DNA from: Gammaproteobacteria bacterium
Lineage (GTDB): Bacteria > Pseudomonadota > Gammaproteobacteria > Xanthomonadales > Wenzhouxiangellaceae
Assembly (NCBI GenBank): GCA_021772975.1
Contig: JAJFKY010000022.1
Location: 186,001 to 250,000 of the forward strand
Direction of reading: 5' to 3'
Length of the DNA stretch: 64,000 bases
This document shows positions 34,669 to 43,480 of this stretch, one piece after another. Position 1 is the stretch's first letter. Each line of letters begins with the position of its first letter. The notes under the pieces were generated by a model that worked only from the letters and a program-made list of their open reading frames with translations, was not told the DNA's origin and did no database searches. The position numbers were made by a program, and so were the translations under genes.

Positions 34669-35223
34669 ATGACTGAAATACATTACCGCGGACGTTATTT
34701 GATCTTGCAGGAAACCGATGGCTGGGAATTTGTTAGCCGCCGCAACCGCTCTGACGTTGTCATTATTGTGGCCACCACCGATGATCACAAGTTACTGATG
34801 GTGGAACAGCAGCGCACCCCGGTCGACGCGCGTACCATCGAGTTACCGGCCGGGCTGGTAGGGGATGTTCCGGGCGAAACCGATGAATCCCTGGAGCAGG
34901 CGGCGCATCGGGAATTGCTGGAAGAAACCGGCTATCAGGCGCAGCGCCTGAGCCTGCTGCACCGCGGGCCTACTTCAGCCGGACTGACTGATGAGCAGGT
35001 GGTGATGTTCCGCGCCCATGGTCTGCGGCGCATCGATGCCGGCGGCGGCGATGCCAGCGAGGATATCACCGTGCATGCTATTCCCATCGCTGCGCTGCCA
35101 GGCTGGCTGGATCAGCAGCAACAGACCGGCAAGTTACTCGACCCGAAAATTTACGCGGCGCTCTACTGGCTGATGCAGGAGCCGGTAAACGGGCTGTCGC
35201 AGAGCCGCGGTGTTGATCAGTAA
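34669..35223 (+). CDS. NUDIX hydrolase, ADP-ribose pyrophosphatase-like
   Basis: 184 residues. The Nudix box GX5EX7REUXEEXGU is visible in GETDESLEQAAHRELLEETG near residues 65-85, preceded by the typical MVEQQRTPVDARTIELPAG. These enzymes hydrolyse nucleoside diphosphates linked to another group, and this subgroup most often acts on ADP-ribose, giving AMP and ribose 5-phosphate. The substrate call is by family. The 3' end overlaps the end of the convergent MAPEG gene by 7 bp. Confidence 0.88.
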   Translation: MTEIHYRGRYLILQETDGWEFVSRRNRSDVVIIVATTDDHKLLMVEQQRTPVDARTIELPAGLVGDVPGETDESLEQAAHRELLEETGYQAQRLSLLHRGPTSAGLTDEQVVMFRAHGLRRIDAGGGDASEDITVHAIPIAALPGWLDQQQQTGKLLDPKIYAALYWLMQEPVNGLSQSRGVDQ

Positions 35224-35618
35224 AAGCTGGACAGCAGAACGTAATATAAATTACCCAGCGCCGCGATCACGATCACCATCCAACTCAATGCGGTGCCCGC
35301 CACCCGGCCAAAACTGGTGCCGGCCTGACGCGTGAATCCCCACGCATGCAGACAGCGCCCGATCAGCAGTGCGGCGCCCAGCAAGTGCAGCAGCCAATGC
35401 CAGAAAGCGGTCTGCTCCAACACCAGCAGCAAAATCAGCGCGAGCGGCACGTACTCACCAAAATTACCATGCGCGCGTACCGCGCGGGCCAGTTCACGGC
35501 CTTCGCCGAGCCCCATGTCCACCTGCTCGCGACGTCGATAAACCGTCGTTCGGTAAGACAGATAGATATACAGCAACCCCAGCAGGCTTCCGTAGATAGC
35601 AACAATATGCGCGTGCAT
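35217..35618 (-). CDS. MAPEG family membrane protein
   Basis: 133 residues from the ATG at 35618, preceded by AGGAG; longer in-frame starts lack a ribosome site. Four membrane helices are seen: 5-22 (IVAIYGSLLGLLYIYLSY), about 55-70 (YVPLALILLLVLEQ), about 74-95 and about 108-130. The glutathione-binding motif region RAHGNFGEYVPLAL is the MAPEG signature (ERxxxAHxNxxE type). Eukaryotic members are glutathione transferases or leukotriene enzymes; bacterial members are mostly uncharacterised. It overlaps the convergent NUDIX gene by 7 bp. Confidence 0.9.
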   Translation of the reverse strand: MHAHIVAIYGSLLGLLYIYLSYRTTVYRRREQVDMGLGEGRELARAVRAHGNFGEYVPLALILLLVLEQTAFWHWLLHLLGAALLIGRCLHAWGFTRQAGTSFGRVAGTALSWMVIVIAALGNLYYVLLSSFY

Positions 35619-35692
35619 AATGGCTCCTGTTATGATGGATAACTCAACCAGTATAGGCCCAAACGGCCTGAGCATGCATCGGAAATTGCTTC

Positions 35693-36730
35693 ATGAACAA
35701 ACACCGCACGTTATTCAGGATAGGCCTGGGACACTGGACCGGCCTGCTGCTGTGGGCCTTGACCGCCACTGCGGCAATGGCTGACAACCCGATCGCCATT
35801 GCTATTCACGGCGGCGCCGGCACCATCCGGCAAAGCGATTTATCCAGCGCCCAGGAAGCCTCTATCCGTGCCGATCTGGAAGCCGCGGTCAAGGCCGGTT
35901 ATGCCATTCTGGAAGCCGGCGGCAGCAGCACCGATGCCGTCCTGAAAGCCATCACCCTGCTGGAAGATTCGCCCAACTTCAATGCCGGCAAAGGCGCGGT
36001 ATTGAATCAGGAAGGCAATGTTGAGTTGGATGCTTCAATCATGCGCGGCCAGGATCGCAACGCAGGCGCCATTGCCGGCGTATTCGGGGTCAAAAATCCC
36101 ATTCTGCTGGCGCACAAAGTCATGACCGATTCCGAGCATGTGCTGCTGTCCGGGCAAGGCGCGGAAACCTTTGCCCGCTTGCGTGGCATTCAGTTTGAAA
36201 ATGCCGACTACTTCAAAACACCCTACCGGATCGAGCAGTTAAAACAGCTTCAGGCAAGTGGTCAGGCACGCACCACACCGGCTGACGGCTATCCGCATGC
36301 CTGGTTTTCCACGGTCGGGACCGTGGCGCTGGATAAACGCGGCAGTCTGGCGGCCGGAACCTCAACCGGCGGCACCGCCAATAAACGCTGGGGGCGGATT
36401 GGGGATTCCCCTATAGTCGGCGCGGGAACTTATGCCGATGACCGCTATTGTGCGGTCAGCGCCACCGGCCATGGCGAGTTTTTCATTCGGGCGGCCGTTG
36501 CTCATGATATCTGCGCCCGCGTCGCTTATCAGCAACTGACTATCCAGCAGGCCGTCGAGCAGGTTATCAAACAGGACATGGTCAAAATGGGTGGTGACGG
36601 TGGTGTCATTGCAATGGCTCCCAATGGCGAGCTTACGATGACATTTAATACTGCCGGCATGTACCGCGCGGCCATTGATACAGCCGGCCAGCTGACGGTG
36701 GCTATCTACGCGGATGAGCAGACCCGGTAA
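35693..36730 (+). CDS. Isoaspartyl peptidase/L-asparaginase (type 2, Ntn hydrolase)
   Basis: 345 residues with a signal peptide (HRTLFRIGLGHWTGLLLWAL, cleavage near AAMA). AIAIHGGAGTI opens the mature enzyme. The autocleavage site with the nucleophile Thr is in FSTVGTVALDKRGSLAAGTS, followed by TGGTANKRWGRIGDSPIVGA. The precursor should split into alpha and beta chains. It removes isoaspartyl residues from peptides and also hydrolyses asparagine. The start has GGAA at fair spacing. Single gene, with a 436-bp gap after it. Confidence 0.93.
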   Translation: MNKHRTLFRIGLGHWTGLLLWALTATAAMADNPIAIAIHGGAGTIRQSDLSSAQEASIRADLEAAVKAGYAILEAGGSSTDAVLKAITLLEDSPNFNAGKGAVLNQEGNVELDASIMRGQDRNAGAIAGVFGVKNPILLAHKVMTDSEHVLLSGQGAETFARLRGIQFENADYFKTPYRIEQLKQLQASGQARTTPADGYPHAWFSTVGTVALDKRGSLAAGTSTGGTANKRWGRIGDSPIVGAGTYADDRYCAVSATGHGEFFIRAAVAHDICARVAYQQLTIQQAVEQVIKQDMVKMGGDGGVIAMAPNGELTMTFNTAGMYRAAIDTAGQLTVAIYADEQTR

Positions 36731-37166
36731 TGCACCAGACACTCAGAATGACTGACGCTGCTCTGCCAGAGTCCGGTCCGTAACATCGGGCATTGCAGCT
36801 CCGGTCGATATTTTTGCCGCTGAAACCAACTAGTAAATGGCGCCCGGGTAACCGACATCAGTCAGGGAAAGGTGCATAACGAGTGGGGTTCAGACGGGCT
36901 GATGTTCAGCAAATCTGTAGCAGCAATAACCTCGACAACACCGACAATGGCTGCAAATCGGCTCTGGGCAATAGGCAACCGAGGGGGTTGGGACGTATCT
37001 CTTTAGCGTAGCTTTACCCCCTTAATGTGGGTTCAGGCAGTAGAAACCTCTCACCTGGATGCCATTATTTTGGCTTTATCGCCATTTATCTACAATTTTT
37101 CACAAATACCCTGCCCATCGGCAACTGTGTTGAGCTTGGAGATTCAAAGCCACCGGGCGAAAAGCA
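36731..37166. other. Convergent intergenic region without recognisable genes
   Basis: 436 bp between the ends of the isoaspartyl peptidase and MATE genes. AGGGGGT near 36983 and ACCCCCT near 37015 could pair across a loop of about 28 bases. No ORF with a ribosome site, tRNA or IS end is seen. Because both flanking genes end here, any RNA structure would be 3' rather than a leader. Confidence 0.5.
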
Positions 37167-38582
37167 TCAGACCTGGCGCAGTTTCCAGCGGCCCCGCTGA
37201 AAAACCCACACCGCCATCACCGCCAACAGTGATTCAGCCACCATCACCGCCCAGAAAACGCCCTGCGGTCCCATCTCCTGGGGAATGGCCAGCCACCAGG
37301 CGAGTGGTAACTGGAATACCCAATAACCAAAAAAGTTAATCACCGTGGGTGTATCGGTATCCCCCGCACCATTGATAGCCTGCACCATAACCAGACCTAT
37401 CGCGAAAAACCCATAGCCATAACCAACAATCCGCAGACAGTCCGCGCCATATCCGATCACCGCTGCCTGATCGGTAAATATGCGCATGATGCCAGGCGCC
37501 ATCACCACAAATGCAATACCCACCAACAGCATGAAAACCAGGTTATAGCGGGCAGCTATCCAGGCTGAACTGGCCGCGCGCTCAGGCTGGCCAGCACCCA
37601 GGTTCTGACCGACCAGCGTGGCGGCGGCATTACCCATGCCCCAGGCCGGCAGAATGGTAAACATGATCACCCGCACCGCGATGGTATAACCGGCCACTGC
37701 TTCGCTGCCGAATGGGGCCACGATCCGCATCAGGAAAACCCAGGCGGTAGTGGCAATAATGAACTGCATGACCCCACCAGCGGAAACCCGCAACAGCCGC
37801 AGCATCACCGGCGTATGCAATTTCAGTCGCCGCCACCGCAGCTTTAATCGGCTGCGGCCGTCAAACAAATGCCAGAGCTGATAGCACACCCCGATACCCC
37901 GACCGATAGTAGTGGCGACCGCCGCACCGGTCACGCCCATTTCCGGGAACGGCCCCAGGCCGAATATCAGCAATGGATCAAGCACGATATTGATGCCGTT
38001 GGCCAGCCATAGTGAGCGCATCGCAATCGCCGCATCACCGGCGCCGCGGAAAATGGCGTTCATCAGAAACAGATACATCACCGTGATCGATCCGCCCAGG
38101 ATGATCATGGTATAGCCCTTGCCATCAGCAATCACAGCGGCTTCAGCGCCCATCAGGCTCAGAATTTCGCCTGGGAAAGCAATCCCGACCACCGCCACGA
38201 TGCCCGAGGTCAGCAATCCGACCCACAGAATCTGCGCAGCGGCAATCTGTGCACCGGCGTTATCCTGCTCACCGATACGCCGCGCGATCATGGCTGTAGC
38301 GGCCATCGACATACCCACCGCGATGGCATATACCAGCGTCAAAACTGCTTCGGTCAAACCGACCGCACTGACCGCCGCCGGACCCAGCCGGCTGACAAAG
38401 AAGATATCGGTGACCGCGAATACCGATTCCAGAGCCATTTCCAGCACCATCGGCACCGACAACAGAAACACCGCTCGCCGGATCGGGCCGCGCGTATAGT
38501 TGCGTTCATCTCCGCGCATCGCCATGCGCCACAGCGCGATACGGCGACGCCACGCATAGCGGGAAGTCAATGGATACATCAT
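37167..38582 (-). CDS. MATE family efflux transporter
   Basis: 471 residues, about 12 membrane helices in two similar halves. The N-terminal signature GPIRRAVFLLSVPMVLEMAL and SRLGPAAVSAVGLTEAVLTL, and the second-half VAPFGSEAVAGYTIAVRVIM with GMGNAAATLVGQNLGAGQPE, are MATE hallmarks. MATE proteins export cationic drugs or metabolites using Na+ or H+. The first 20 residues are basic, and the Met at 20 or 22 could be the real start. A promoter with a palindrome over its -35 box lies just upstream, so it is likely regulated. Confidence 0.92.
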   Translation of the reverse strand: MMYPLTSRYAWRRRIALWRMAMRGDERNYTRGPIRRAVFLLSVPMVLEMALESVFAVTDIFFVSRLGPAAVSAVGLTEAVLTLVYAIAVGMSMAATAMIARRIGEQDNAGAQIAAAQILWVGLLTSGIVAVVGIAFPGEILSLMGAEAAVIADGKGYTMIILGGSITVMYLFLMNAIFRGAGDAAIAMRSLWLANGINIVLDPLLIFGLGPFPEMGVTGAAVATTIGRGIGVCYQLWHLFDGRSRLKLRWRRLKLHTPVMLRLLRVSAGGVMQFIIATTAWVFLMRIVAPFGSEAVAGYTIAVRVIMFTILPAWGMGNAAATLVGQNLGAGQPERAASSAWIAARYNLVFMLLVGIAFVVMAPGIMRIFTDQAAVIGYGADCLRIVGYGYGFFAIGLVMVQAINGAGDTDTPTVINFFGYWVFQLPLAWWLAIPQEMGPQGVFWAVMVAESLLAVMAVWVFQRGRWKLRQV

Positions 38583-38616
38583 TGCAACTAGGGATACAGA
38601 AGGTAACTGGCTGCAC

Positions 38617-38645
38617 AGTGTAAACCAGTTTTAACAATTTGTTAA
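38617..38645 (-). promoter_or_regulatory. Promoter of the MATE gene with overlapping palindrome
   Basis: On the minus strand TTAACA (-35) and TACACT (-10) are separated by 17 bases. The -35 box is half of the perfect inverted repeat TTAACA-ATT-TGTTAA (38631-38645), which could be a repressor site. Transcription would start near 38610. Confidence 0.6.
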
Positions 38646-38740
38646 CACTTTGGCTGCTCAGGAGATATACCTGAGCACGGCGTCAGGCCGCCCGGCAGCT
38701 TGAGCTGCTCAGCGCGAGGTCACAACCGTTGGCCGGAAAT

Positions 38741-40891
38741 TCAGCTGAATAACTGAAAGATAAGCAAAGCCGATAAATAACCCAGACTGGTCATATAAAC
38801 CCAGGCAATCACCGGCCAGCGCCAACCGTTGGTTTCGCGGCGCATGACCGCGATGGTTGCGACACACTGCAGGCACAATGCGTAAAACACCAGCAATCCC
38901 AGCACCATTGGCAGCGTGAATACCGTCCGGCCATCCGGCCAGGTACTTTCGGTCAGACGCTGGGCCAGGGTCTGTTCATCGGCCTGATCGCCGACCGCAT
39001 AAATGGTACCCAGCACCGCCACCATGATTTCGCGTGCCGGAAAGCCGGCAATGACCGCTGAGGACACCTTCCAGTCCCAGCCCAGCGGTTTGAAAACCGG
39101 TTCGACAAATTTACCGGCACGGCCCAGAAAACTGTTCTCCAGTTGCGCAGCCGCCTGCTCGTTCTGCCGTGTTTCGGCAACGCTGCTGTCGCTGGCGGTC
39201 TGGATGGCAGCCGGTTCGCTGCGTGGAAAATAAGCCAATGCCCAGACAATCACCGTGACCACGAAGATCACCCGCCCCGCCCTGCGCAGAAAAACCCTGA
39301 CCCGGTCCAGCAATTGCATCAGCACCGTGCGGATGTTGGGCACCCGAAAATCAGGCAGACTCATCACAAAGCTGGTGTGTTCACCACGGCTGAGCAGTTT
39401 ATTGACAATCAGCGCGGTAATGCCCGCACCGAAGATTCCCAGCAGGTATAGACCGAACAACACCATGCCCTGCAGGTTAAATCCGCCATACGGCGTGGCG
39501 GGCACAAACGCGCCGATCAACAGAGCATACACCGGCAGACGCGCCGAGCAGGTGATAAAAGGGGTCGCCAGAATGGTCGCCAGACGTTCTCTGGGGGTGG
39601 CAATAACGCGGGTCGACATAATCGCGGGCACCGCACAGGCAAAACTGGCCACCAGTGGAATCACTGACTGACCAGACATACCCAGCGCACGCATCGCGCG
39701 ATCCATCAGAAAAGCGGAACGCGCCAGATAACCACTGTCTTCCAGCATGATAATGAACAGGAATAAGATCATGATCTGCGGCAGGAAGATAATCACACTG
39801 CCTACCCCGGCAATAATGCCATCCACGATCAGACTGCTAACCAGGCCCGCCGGCAGCAACGACTGCACCCATTGTCCCAGGCCACTCATGACGTAATCGA
39901 TGCCATCCATCAATGGCGTAGCCCAGGCAAACACCGCCTGAAACACCATAAACATAACCACAAAAAACAGCAGCATGGCCGGCACCGGCTGTTGCGCAAA
40001 AGTCAGCATGCGGTTCCAGATTGTACTCACAAAACCACTATCGCCGGTCAGGCCCTGCAACTGATCCCGGGCCCAGCCATGTCCGTAACGGGCCTCCGTT
40101 GCCAACGCGGGCGCGGCGGCAAATAACTGCTGGCTTTGAGTGGCCAGTTCAGTAACCGCCGACTGGCCCAGCGAGGCAGCCAGCTCCACCGCCAGACTGC
40201 TGTGCTGATCGATCAGCGCGCGTTCTATTTCCACCTGGCTGATGCTGGTCCGCGGTGGGGCCTTGGCCAGCACGGCCCGCGCGGCGGCCTGCAGGGCAGG
40301 CCAGCTATGGGAACGTTGCGAAGTCGGGGTGTGCGGTATTTCAGCCAGTGCGCTGCGCAACTGTTCCAGATTCTCACCGGTGGTGGCGACCACCGGTACA
40401 ACCGGCACGCCCAGCCGCTCGGCCAGGGCCGGGATATCAAGCCGCAGGCCACGCCGCTGGCTGGCATCGGTCATGGTCAACGCCACCACCAGTGGTAACT
40501 GCAGGTCCAGCAGCTGGCGCAACAGATATAAACCCTGTTGAATCCGGGTGGCATCAAGCACCGCCAGAATGCCATCCGGGCGCTGGGTAGCGTGCTGACG
40601 ACCCAGCAATACATCCACCGCGATCCGCTCATCCAGTGAGGCGGGGCTGAGTGAATAAATACCGGGCAGATCGATGGCATCCAGCAATACATTCCCGGCG
40701 CGCAGACGACCCTGCTTTTTCTCGACCGTTACGCCCGGATAGTTGGCGGTTTTCTGACGCAGGCCGGTCAGCTGATTGAATAATGTACTTTTACCCGCGT
40801 TGGGTGGACCGACCAGCACGATGGTCCCGGCCAGTTTCGGCAGGGTTTTAATGCTGTTGACGGGAATCCGGACTGGCTGACTATCGGCCAT
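38741..40891 (-). CDS. feoB: Ferrous iron transporter FeoB
   Basis: 716 residues. The N-terminal G domain has G1 VGPPNAGKSTLFNQLTG (about 27-43) and G3 DLPGIYSLSP. The G4 position reads ALTMTDASQRRG, with Thr where Asn of NxxD is usual. The membrane part has the Gate repeats, with GSVIIFLPQIMILFLFIIML, SGYLARSAFLMDRAMRALGM and CSARLPVYALLIGAF. The C-terminus is an LCVATIAVMRRET-type segment (LCLQCVATIAVMRRETNGWR). FeoB moves Fe2+ across the inner membrane. It starts 3 bp after feoA, forming a two-gene operon; no feoC follows. Confidence 0.96.
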   Translation of the reverse strand: MADSQPVRIPVNSIKTLPKLAGTIVLVGPPNAGKSTLFNQLTGLRQKTANYPGVTVEKKQGRLRAGNVLLDAIDLPGIYSLSPASLDERIAVDVLLGRQHATQRPDGILAVLDATRIQQGLYLLRQLLDLQLPLVVALTMTDASQRRGLRLDIPALAERLGVPVVPVVATTGENLEQLRSALAEIPHTPTSQRSHSWPALQAAARAVLAKAPPRTSISQVEIERALIDQHSSLAVELAASLGQSAVTELATQSQQLFAAAPALATEARYGHGWARDQLQGLTGDSGFVSTIWNRMLTFAQQPVPAMLLFFVVMFMVFQAVFAWATPLMDGIDYVMSGLGQWVQSLLPAGLVSSLIVDGIIAGVGSVIIFLPQIMILFLFIIMLEDSGYLARSAFLMDRAMRALGMSGQSVIPLVASFACAVPAIMSTRVIATPRERLATILATPFITCSARLPVYALLIGAFVPATPYGGFNLQGMVLFGLYLLGIFGAGITALIVNKLLSRGEHTSFVMSLPDFRVPNIRTVLMQLLDRVRVFLRRAGRVIFVVTVIVWALAYFPRSEPAAIQTASDSSVAETRQNEQAAAQLENSFLGRAGKFVEPVFKPLGWDWKVSSAVIAGFPAREIMVAVLGTIYAVGDQADEQTLAQRLTESTWPDGRTVFTLPMVLGLLVFYALCLQCVATIAVMRRETNGWRWPVIAWVYMTSLGYLSALLIFQLFS

Positions 40892-40894
40892 GGT

Positions 40895-41116
40895 TTACTG
40901 CTTGATCTCGAAACAACGCGCCTGCTCACGGCGGATGGATAGCGCACAGCCGGCCACATGCACTTCCAGCGGATCACCACCCAGTGCTGATTTGCCCTGC
41001 ACCACGCTGACGCCCTCGACCAACCCCAGGACCATCAGGCGCAGTACGGTGGGGTCATGGGTATTGATCGAAGTGATTTCCGCACGTTCCCCGGTGCGCA
41101 GTTCAGCTAATGTCAC
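40895..41116 (-). CDS. feoA: FeoA, small SH3-like partner of FeoB
   Basis: 73 residues with a GTG start. The SH3-like fold shows as MTLAELRTGERAEITSI, RLMVLGLVEGVSVVQ and DPLEVHVAGCALSIRRE. FeoA is cytoplasmic and needed for full FeoB activity. Its stop lies 3 bp before the feoB ATG. A Fur-box-like palindrome ends 17 bp upstream of the GTG, so iron repression is likely. Confidence 0.94.
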   Translation of the reverse strand: MTLAELRTGERAEITSINTHDPTVLRLMVLGLVEGVSVVQGKSALGGDPLEVHVAGCALSIRREQARCFEIKQ

Positions 41117-41132
41117 GGCTTAATACCTAATT

Positions 41133-41151
41133 GCAAATGAATAACATTCGC
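41133..41151 (-). promoter_or_regulatory. Candidate Fur box before feoAB
   Basis: GCAAATGAATAACATTCGC matches 12 of 19 positions of the E. coli Fur consensus and has the AATG...CATT symmetry. It lies 17-35 bases before the feoA start, where a repressor would block transcription. Confidence 0.6.
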
Positions 41152-41196
41152 ATTTTGCCACAAATCACCGCTTTTATCAGTAACCGGCCGCACTGC

Positions 41197-43275
41197 TCAG
41201 AAGGTACCGCGAATGCTAAGACTCACGATTGTCCCGAAGGTCCGTACGCGCTGTTCGCGGAAAGCCACCGGCCCGTCATTGCGCTCCACGAACGCGGTCC
41301 GCACGAAGCGTTCTTCAGTGCCGGCCAGATTACGCAGCGCAGCGTTGATGGTCAATCCAAACACATCCTTGTGCTCCACGAACACCCCGATATCACCGGG
41401 GGTGGCTACGAAACGGCGAATTTCATTGAGACGCACCACCCGTGCTTCCCGGCCTTCAGAATAGGTCGCGCCATAAGCCCACTGGGTGGCCGGTATGTCG
41501 TGCCGGAACTCGGCTTCCAGCTCTCGAATCAGGTTATCGCTGATCGGCCGCGCCAGACCGCTTAACGGATCATCCACGCTGCTGTCCTCTAACTGCAGAT
41601 CAATGTCCAGGCGGGCTCCCTGCCAACCCAGCGGATCCAACAGTAAAGTCGCATTAAGGGTTAACCCGTAACGGGTGGCACTATCAATATTACCCGGTGC
41701 CTCGCCGTCCTGACCAATTGGTATCTGATCGGTAATATCACTGATCAACTCGCCGAATAACCGCATGCTGGCAGAACCATAGGCGGCAAAGTTTTGTGTC
41801 ACCACCAACTCGCCAAGCCAGCTCTGCTGTGGCACCAGATCGGGATTGGAAACATTCTGGTTGGCCAGATCAACATTTACGGAAGCAACAAAATCAAAAA
41901 AATTAAGCTGCCCGACCGCGCGTTCCGCCCGTAAAGTGACATTGGTATCTTCATCCGGCCGCCAGGTCAGTGCCGCAAACCCCTTCGGGCGCACGAAGGC
42001 ACGCGTCTGGCCGGTTGCCCCGGATTGGCTGATTTCAGAGTATTCAGCTCCCAGTGAGCTTTGCGCCGACCATTGATCTGACAGTGTGGTGGCATAGGTC
42101 GCCGCTATTTCACCGCGCAACTCCTCGACCCGTGAAGTGGCGCCGGATAACTGAACCGGTTGGAATACACCGTTGTCATCCAGGTTCTGTAATTCCGCTT
42201 CGATATCCAGAAAATTAAACGCCCCCTCAGTGGCCAGCTGCCAGTCAGAACCAGCCGCGGTTTTCCAATTGTATTCAGTGCGGAAAATACTCTCGCCTTC
42301 ATCGGCTACCCGCTCAAACCGGCTGCCAGTGGCAGCACTGCCGTCACTAAACTCGGTCCGCAGGAAGTTTAAGGTCGGGCTGTGCTCGAACCGCTGGAAA
42401 CCGATCAGTTTCAGGCGTCCCCGACCCAGCGCAAACTCATAATCACCGCTACCTTCAAAATTCCATTCATCTTCGCTATTACGAAAATCACGGATACGAT
42501 CAGCCTGACCCGGGCCGCTTTGCAACGATAACTCGGAACGGTCGAAATTAAATTCACCGTAGGCCAGGTCCAGGTTGGCGATCGCGCCATTATCGGCGCT
42601 GTAATCCAGCGCAATGCTGAACACCGGGTTTTCCCCGGAAGAACGCACCTGCTCAGTACGCAGATCAAGCAACTCACCAGCCGCGTTAAAAACCTGCTCC
42701 GGACCATCATTGCCATTGCGAAAAGCGTCGTTTTCAATCGAGACCGTATAGGCCACCTTATCCAAATCACCGCTGATGGATGCTTCACCCGCGGTCAGCC
42801 GGGGAGAAACACCCCGCGCCCGAAATTCCGGCTGCCAGGCAAACTGGCCGCTCACGCCACCGGTATTGGCGGATATCACGTTGACCACCTGCCCGGACAG
42901 ACCGGGTATATCCAGCGTAGCGCCTTCCAGAAGCTCAATCCGGGTCACATTTCCGGCGGGTATCCGGCCCAGGGCGGTAATCGCGTCATTGGTTTTACCG
43001 GAAATACGCTTACCGTTCAGCAGTACATTTTCCGTTGCCTGACCCAGGCCGCGGCGCTCGTCAGCTTCACTGATGGTGAAACCGGGAATCTGCTGCACCA
43101 TATCCAGCGCGGTACGCGGGGTAAAACGGGCGAAATCTTCGGGGGTGAAGACCTCAACACCATCAACGTTCTCGGGCAATGCTGCTGATTGTGCATGCAG
43201 TAATGGCGGCTGCAGCCACTCCATGCTCAGCAGGGCTGCCACCAGCAGCAGCTGCAAACTGATCAGTCTGTGCAA
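41197..43275 (-). CDS. TonB-dependent outer-membrane receptor
   Basis: 692 residues starting at a TTG, preceded by AGGA at nine bases. An in-frame stop lies just upstream and the next internal ATG would cut the signal peptide (HRLISLQLLLVAALLSMEWL). The plug domain spans about 40-150: FTPRTALDMVQQIPGFTISE, NVLLNGKRISGKTNDAITAL, and VTRIELLEGATLDIPGLSGQ. The barrel ends with IVSLSIRGTF, with the terminal Phe expected for BAM recognition. The ligand is unknown. It lies 80 bp upstream of feoA on the same strand, suggesting an iron link, but no good Fur box was seen before it. Confidence 0.9.
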   Translation of the reverse strand: MHRLISLQLLLVAALLSMEWLQPPLLHAQSAALPENVDGVEVFTPEDFARFTPRTALDMVQQIPGFTISEADERRGLGQATENVLLNGKRISGKTNDAITALGRIPAGNVTRIELLEGATLDIPGLSGQVVNVISANTGGVSGQFAWQPEFRARGVSPRLTAGEASISGDLDKVAYTVSIENDAFRNGNDGPEQVFNAAGELLDLRTEQVRSSGENPVFSIALDYSADNGAIANLDLAYGEFNFDRSELSLQSGPGQADRIRDFRNSEDEWNFEGSGDYEFALGRGRLKLIGFQRFEHSPTLNFLRTEFSDGSAATGSRFERVADEGESIFRTEYNWKTAAGSDWQLATEGAFNFLDIEAELQNLDDNGVFQPVQLSGATSRVEELRGEIAATYATTLSDQWSAQSSLGAEYSEISQSGATGQTRAFVRPKGFAALTWRPDEDTNVTLRAERAVGQLNFFDFVASVNVDLANQNVSNPDLVPQQSWLGELVVTQNFAAYGSASMRLFGELISDITDQIPIGQDGEAPGNIDSATRYGLTLNATLLLDPLGWQGARLDIDLQLEDSSVDDPLSGLARPISDNLIRELEAEFRHDIPATQWAYGATYSEGREARVVRLNEIRRFVATPGDIGVFVEHKDVFGLTINAALRNLAGTEERFVRTAFVERNDGPVAFREQRVRTFGTIVSLSIRGTF

Positions 43276-43423
43276 AACTCAGCATCCTGATGAACTGCTT
43301 TCATTATCAGCGGGCAAATCATAACCAACCGCTAGCATACTGATCGTCACCCACTTGCATAGCGCGTTAGGTTGAAACACTGAAAGTTTGCGATGAAGCG
43401 CTGCGGGACCATCACCAAACCTG

Positions 43424-43469
43424 GCTGGCAATGCAATCAGCGGTGATTCGATTGAGTTTTATTGCCAGC
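43424..43469. repeat. 9-bp inverted repeat between metF and the TonB receptor
   Basis: GCTGGCAAT (43424-43432) and ATTGCCAGC (43461-43469) are perfect complements across 28 bases, 12 bp past the metF stop. A short T run follows only on the plus strand, where no gene ends. It may protect the metF mRNA end. Confidence 0.4.
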
Positions 43470-43480
43470 TTTTGCCACGC

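Noticed and set aside
36731-37166. Riboswitch for the MATE gene
   Set aside because: The region lies past the 3' ends of both flanking genes; the MATE promoter is at 38617-38645 with no structured leader.
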